Source of the DNA: an uncultured Alphaproteobacteria bacterium
Lineage (GTDB): Bacteria; Pseudomonadota; Alphaproteobacteria; RF32; CAG-239
Reading direction: 5' to 3'
DNA: 15,820 nt
Assembly (NCBI GenBank): GCA_944391365.1
Contig: CALXTH010000190.1
Coordinates: 1 to 15,820 of the forward strand
Below the pieces are notes generated by a model. The model was not told where the DNA came from. It made no database searches and saw nothing but the letters and a program-made list of their open reading frames with translations. This document shows, in pieces, positions 13,075 through 15,820 of the stretch. Position 1 is the first letter of the stretch. Every line of letters starts with the position of its first letter. Made by a program: the position numbers and the translations under genes.

Positions 13075-14250
13075 TCAGATAGTAAACGTCTCGCCGTCGT
13101 TCAATACAACCACATTTCTATCTGGGCAAATTGTTCGAAGCATTTCTGGGTTGTCGGTATGGATGGGAATAATAATATCCGGGTTTATCTTTTCGATAAC
13201 CGTTTGAATATCTTTTGGCGAAGCATGACCGCTTGTATGTAAGGATTCCCACTGTGGGACGAGACTTAAAAAATCAGGAATGGTACTACCTGGAGCGGTA
13301 CGGTAACCGTCCCATAAGGAATAGATCATGATGCTTTTTTCCGGCGGGAAGAGACGGATAATGTCCCTGAATTTCCCGTTAACCCGTACCATCATTAAAA
13401 ATCCCCTTTTCAGAAATTGTGGCAGTAGATTTTTGCCGTATGTTGTCTTTTTTATGTTCTGATAATGCGATGATGTCTTGCCCCAATGACGTTCTATCAA
13501 GTCAAGCAGATTGCTTTGATATTCGTCGCAAATAAAATACTTGCCACGGGGGACAGCTTTTGACATGGCACAAATGCGTTCCACATTGGTAGAGGCACAG
13601 AGAACAAAGACATATTTGTACTGATCGATATAGAATCTGACCATCTGCTGCAACTCCATCTCTGTCATTGGTTGCGTATCGATACGGGAAAGTGTTGTCC
13701 CCTCGATAATCAGGGCATCCACTTTATCATTCAGCTGATCAAGGAGCTTTGTGGTTTCTTTTCCACGAAAACCATGAAGACGGAAATCTCCCGTATGCAA
13801 ATTTTTTTTTCCGTCAGCTTCAATTAAAAACATATAACTATCACAGGCAGAGTGATCGACGGAAAATGGTTTGATAAAAAGATCTCCAATCTTAAAACCA
13901 TTTCCTGATGTAAAAGTCCGAGCCTGTTCAATTCGCCGTTTCAGAGAATCGGTATTTTGTGACAACGTTGCAAGGAGAATATCCTTTGCAAGAGGTCCCA
14001 TAAACAACGGTATGCCCTCCCGGATTTTTTTGAGTTGACCGATGTGATCTCCGTGATAATGGGTGAATAAAACAGCGGCACAGCTACCGTTGGTATCAGT
14101 CACCCCCGAGATAGACAAGGAAGTCGATTTGAAGTCTTTCTCCAAACTCAACTCATCTCCCATATCTATCAAGATGCAGGTTGTGGAGGAACGGATTTCC
14201 GTTGCCATACCACCGATTTGGTGCGTACCGCGATAGATTATAATTTGCAT
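13075..14250 (-). CDS. Metallo-beta-lactamase fold protein of the RNase J/beta-CASP type
   Basis: This 391-residue protein starts at ATG 14250, inside the last codons of the upstream gene (13-base overlap). The MBL core has the zinc motif THYHGDHIG (His64, His66, Asp68, His69), then His133 (DHSACDS), Asp155 (LHTGDFRLHG), His338/His342 (LHTSGHASPKD) and His364 (IPIHTDN). The middle part (about 185-330) occupies the place of a beta-CASP cap, and HTSGHASPKD with PDIIIPIHTDNPE is the pattern of RNA-processing RNase J-like enzymes. It is shorter than RNase J (about 550 residues) and lacks that enzyme's C-terminal domain. Nuclease activity on RNA or DNA is expected. Its pairing with a PD-(D/E)XK-like gene suggests a joint nucleic-acid-processing or defence role, which is inference. 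Confidence 0.9.
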   Translation of the reverse strand: MQIIIYRGTHQIGGMATEIRSSTTCILIDMGDELSLEKDFKSTSLSISGVTDTNGSCAAVLFTHYHGDHIGQLKKIREGIPLFMGPLAKDILLATLSQNTDSLKRRIEQARTFTSGNGFKIGDLFIKPFSVDHSACDSYMFLIEADGKKNLHTGDFRLHGFRGKETTKLLDQLNDKVDALIIEGTTLSRIDTQPMTEMELQQMVRFYIDQYKYVFVLCASTNVERICAMSKAVPRGKYFICDEYQSNLLDLIERHWGKTSSHYQNIKKTTYGKNLLPQFLKRGFLMMVRVNGKFRDIIRLFPPEKSIMIYSLWDGYRTAPGSTIPDFLSLVPQWESLHTSGHASPKDIQTVIEKINPDIIIPIHTDNPEMLRTICPDRNVVVLNDGETFTI

Positions 14251-14939
14251 TCGACAATATCTTCTATAAAATCATCTCCGCCAGCAGTGGATTTTGCCAA
14301 AAAACATTCCACTTCCAGTTCTCTCATCAACGCCCACAGTGTATCACCAGACTCTACCAGTTTTTTGTGTATCCGGCTTCCCTCAAGAAGTACGATTCCT
14401 TTTTTCAGTGTAGTTGCATTTCGCAGTGCCGAGTGGTGAGTCACAAAGTGTCGCCCTTCCTTCCCTCCCAGTTGTTTCCAATACGTATAGATTTCCATGA
14501 TTGCCCGAAGGGGTGATTCTGTGTTCTCACGCGTCTTTACTTCAAGCAAATAAGCAACACTGCCTTTCTGTGATAATAAATCAACTTTTCCCAAACCGGA
14601 GCATTTTTGCGAATGTTTTAGAGGCACCTGATAATCGATGATTTCTCCGACAGAATTATATACTTGTCCTTTGCAACGTTTGCAAATCCACTCTTCTTTC
14701 CGAAAATATGGTTTATTTTTTCTTTCCTGATATGTAGCTTCATCAAAAGTATCGGTGTGAGAATCAACCAAATAATTTGGACGATTGCTTTGTATGTATC
14801 GACCGTTTTTAATATAATCAAGTTGATTGGAAATTAAGGTTAATGCATAACACGCATTTCCGGCAGAAATATATTTATAGCCTCTGTTTATATCATAATT
14901 ACCGTTTTGATCCTGCAATTCATTGTTAGCGCTACCCAA
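14238..14939 (-). CDS. PD-(D/E)XK nuclease-like protein with Cys/His zinc-binding motif
   Basis: The start is TTG 14939, because AGGAGG (14947-14952) lies seven bases upstream and no ATG fits. The 233-residue product is cytoplasmic and not a named gene. CKRC (Cys86, Cys89) with HSQKC (His109, Cys113) could form a zinc-binding knuckle. Immediately after it, GKVDLL (Asp120) followed by YLLEVKTREN (Glu133, Lys135) matches the D...ExK core of PD-(D/E)XK nucleases, and an acidic helix AIMEIYTYW follows. The C-terminal half (HFVTHHSALRNATTL, KKGIVLLEGSR) has no pattern I recognise. It overlaps the MBL gene by 13 bases, so the two are translationally coupled. DNA or RNA cleavage is expected from the core, but the substrate and role are unknown. 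Confidence 0.72.
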   Translation of the reverse strand: MGSANNELQDQNGNYDINRGYKYISAGNACYALTLISNQLDYIKNGRYIQSNRPNYLVDSHTDTFDEATYQERKNKPYFRKEEWICKRCKGQVYNSVGEIIDYQVPLKHSQKCSGLGKVDLLSQKGSVAYLLEVKTRENTESPLRAIMEIYTYWKQLGGKEGRHFVTHHSALRNATTLKKGIVLLEGSRIHKKLVESGDTLWALMRELEVECFLAKSTAGGDDFIEDIVECKL

Positions 14940-15148
14940 ACAATCGCCTCCTGTATATTTTAATAGTTCTTAAAATACTATATTTTACCTGAATACCTGT
15001 TTCATACGACAAAGCAATGGCTCCTGAGCCGTATCAACTTTCTTAAAGGAAGGAATGAAGAGTATCCTCGAGCATCCAGGTAATAAAAGTTTTTGCACTT
15101 TACAACTGCACTTTATAACTTCCGGTATAAAACCAACACCTGAATTCC

Positions 15149-15188
15149 CCGGAGATAAGTTCCAAATATTTCTCCGGAGATTTTTTTA
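15149..15188 (+). terminator. Plus-strand intrinsic terminator without an assigned gene
   Basis: CCGGAGA (15149-15155) pairs perfectly with TCTCCGG (15171-15177), followed by AGA and seven T. On the minus strand no U-tract follows, so it does not serve the gene at 15193-15492 in the usual way. No plus-strand gene ends here, which suggests a short transcript in 14953-15188 or a remnant. Confidence 0.55.
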
Positions 15189-15192
15189 TTTT

Positions 15193-15492
15193 CTAGTTTG
15201 TTTTGTCTTTGTTTTCAATCCCTGATAATTTTTCATCAATTTTTGATACTTTGTCATTTAATTCAAAAAGGATAATCATAGGAGCAAAAACAAGAGTTTC
15301 TGAAATAAATCCAAGAACACCTCCAATCACTGCACCTAAAACTGCCGCCATAACATATACATCTTCATCATAACTTATTATATTTCCAACCTGATAACCA
15401 ATAACACCGCAAAGTATTATAAAAATTATTAAAAGAATCCATGAATAAACATTGACAATCTTTCTGAATGATTTTACAAACAAGTCAGTCAT
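15193..15492 (-). CDS. Small two-helix membrane protein of unknown function
   Basis: The start is ATG 15492 (MTDLFVKSFRKIVNVYSW), behind AGGAG about ten bases upstream. The 99-residue product has a hydrophobic helix (WILLIIFIILCGVIGYQVGNII) and a second Gly/Ala-rich one (VMAAVLGAVIGGVLGFI), extended by VFAPMIILFEL. It ends in a charged, probably cytoplasmic helix (NDKVSKIDEKLSGIENKDK). The Gly-zipper-like second helix is seen in many small inner-membrane proteins, so no function can be assigned. It has its own promoter and appears to be a single-gene unit. Confidence 0.7.
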   Translation of the reverse strand: MTDLFVKSFRKIVNVYSWILLIIFIILCGVIGYQVGNIISYDEDVYVMAAVLGAVIGGVLGFISETLVFAPMIILFELNDKVSKIDEKLSGIENKDKTN

Positions 15493-15531
15493 AACAACAA
15501 ATCTCCTAAAATACAATAAAATTTTATTTAA

Positions 15532-15558
15532 TTTATATTAAATTAAGATTTGTGTCAA
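15532..15558 (-). promoter_or_regulatory. Promoter of the small membrane protein gene
   Basis: On the minus strand a perfect TTGACA (15553-15558) and TATAAA (15532-15537) are 15 bases apart. They stand 40-66 bases before ATG 15492. An 8-bp palindromic stem TTAATTTA/TAAATTAA (15528-15546) overlaps the -10 and could be an operator. Confidence 0.6.
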
Positions 15559-15790
15559 CAATCTCACAAACTTTCTTACCCTACCCTCAATCCCTAAGCT
15601 CTAAACTTTTTATTGCTTTTTACAAGAATACGGCTTATTATAATAAGGCAACTTTTATTGTAATTTTTATATTGTTTATTCTTAAATCCAACGAGGATAG
15701 TGTACAATAAAGTTCGCAATTTGGGGTAGAAAAAAGCCATTGAAAATTCCAAAATGTTAGTTACCACAACAAACAAAAAAGGAAAAGACA

Positions 15791-15820
15791 ATGGCCAAGA
15801 AGAAGGATACTACATTTTTC
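15791..15820 (+). CDS. Start of a gene that runs off the window
   Basis: ATG 15791 follows AAAGGAAAAGACA and gives only ten residues, MAKKKDTTFF. That is too little to identify the product. The Lys-rich start is common in transposases and nucleic-acid-binding proteins but proves nothing. About 300 AT-rich bases upstream hold no supported gene apart from the divergent promoter of the membrane protein. Confidence 0.45.
   Translation, partial: MAKKKDTTFF

Noticed and set aside
12973..13242. 89-residue plus-strand open frame
   Set aside because: It overlaps the conserved C-terminus of the MBL gene on the other strand and has no ribosome site.
15594..15791. 65-residue minus-strand open frame near the right edge
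   Set aside because: Hydrophobic, AT-driven composition, no ribosome site, and it covers the leader of the plus-strand gene starting at 15791.
1..15820. DGR reverse transcriptase, CRISPR array, tRNA or rRNA
   Set aside because: No frame with a YxDD-type reverse transcriptase motif, no regularly spaced repeats with unique spacers, and no tRNA or rRNA signature was seen.
15600..15820. Insertion sequence at the right edge
   Set aside because: A Lys-rich start MAKKKD would fit a transposase, but only ten codons are visible and no inverted repeat could be identified.

Overview
The window looks like a piece of a host-associated Treponema-type spirochaete chromosome. This is inferred from gene content rather than from a marker gene. 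The clues are lipoproteins with InlB-type B-repeats, a formylglycine-generating-enzyme (FGE) fold surface lipoprotein whose 3' end looks like a diversity-generating retroelement (DGR) target (as known for TvpA of Treponema denticola), a homopolymeric G tract upstream of a gene, and mixed base composition with AT-rich accessory genes. No rRNA, tRNA, CRISPR array or reverse transcriptase was seen.

Layout. 24-1205 (+): B-repeat/FGE lipoprotein with a DGR-like variable region. 1206-3034: a mosaic of hairpins and dispersed repeats around one AT-rich gene (1519-2322, +, distant resemblance to the uracil-DNA glycosylase superfamily) and a GC-rich, probably structured RNA segment that ends in a terminator (2367-2466). 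3035-5610 (-): a signalling operon of NarL-type response regulator, multi-pass membrane protein resembling an ECF S component, and NarX-type histidine kinase, the kinase carrying a frameshift. 5935-10720 (-): a cell-envelope operon of a possible small leader gene, a WD40 propeller joined through a Gly/Ser/Thr linker to an outer-membrane-barrel-like domain, a small lipoprotein, and an Fn3/B-repeat lipoprotein, closed by an intrinsic terminator. 10851-12662 (-): an HD-domain hydrolase followed by two broken acetyltransferase genes, a GNAT and a chloramphenicol acetyltransferase. 13075-14939 (-): an overlapping pair, a PD-(D/E)XK-like nuclease with Cys/His ligands and a beta-CASP/RNase J-like metallo-beta-lactamase protein. 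15193-15492 (-): a small two-helix membrane protein. 15791 onward (+): the first ten codons of a gene that runs off the window.

Working together. The kinase operon reads as one signalling unit by its 4-nt overlap and close spacing, and the envelope operon as one surface assembly. The nuclease/MBL pair is the best candidate for an uncharacterised nucleic-acid-processing or defence module. The FGE gene is the best candidate for a hypervariable surface ligand-binding protein; its reverse transcriptase and template would have to lie outside this window.

Caution. Three genes (kinase, GNAT, cat) are frameshifted. This may be true decay or phase variation, or in part assembly error. The cat gene carries an 8-bp tandem duplication, which looks more biological than a homopolymer miscall.
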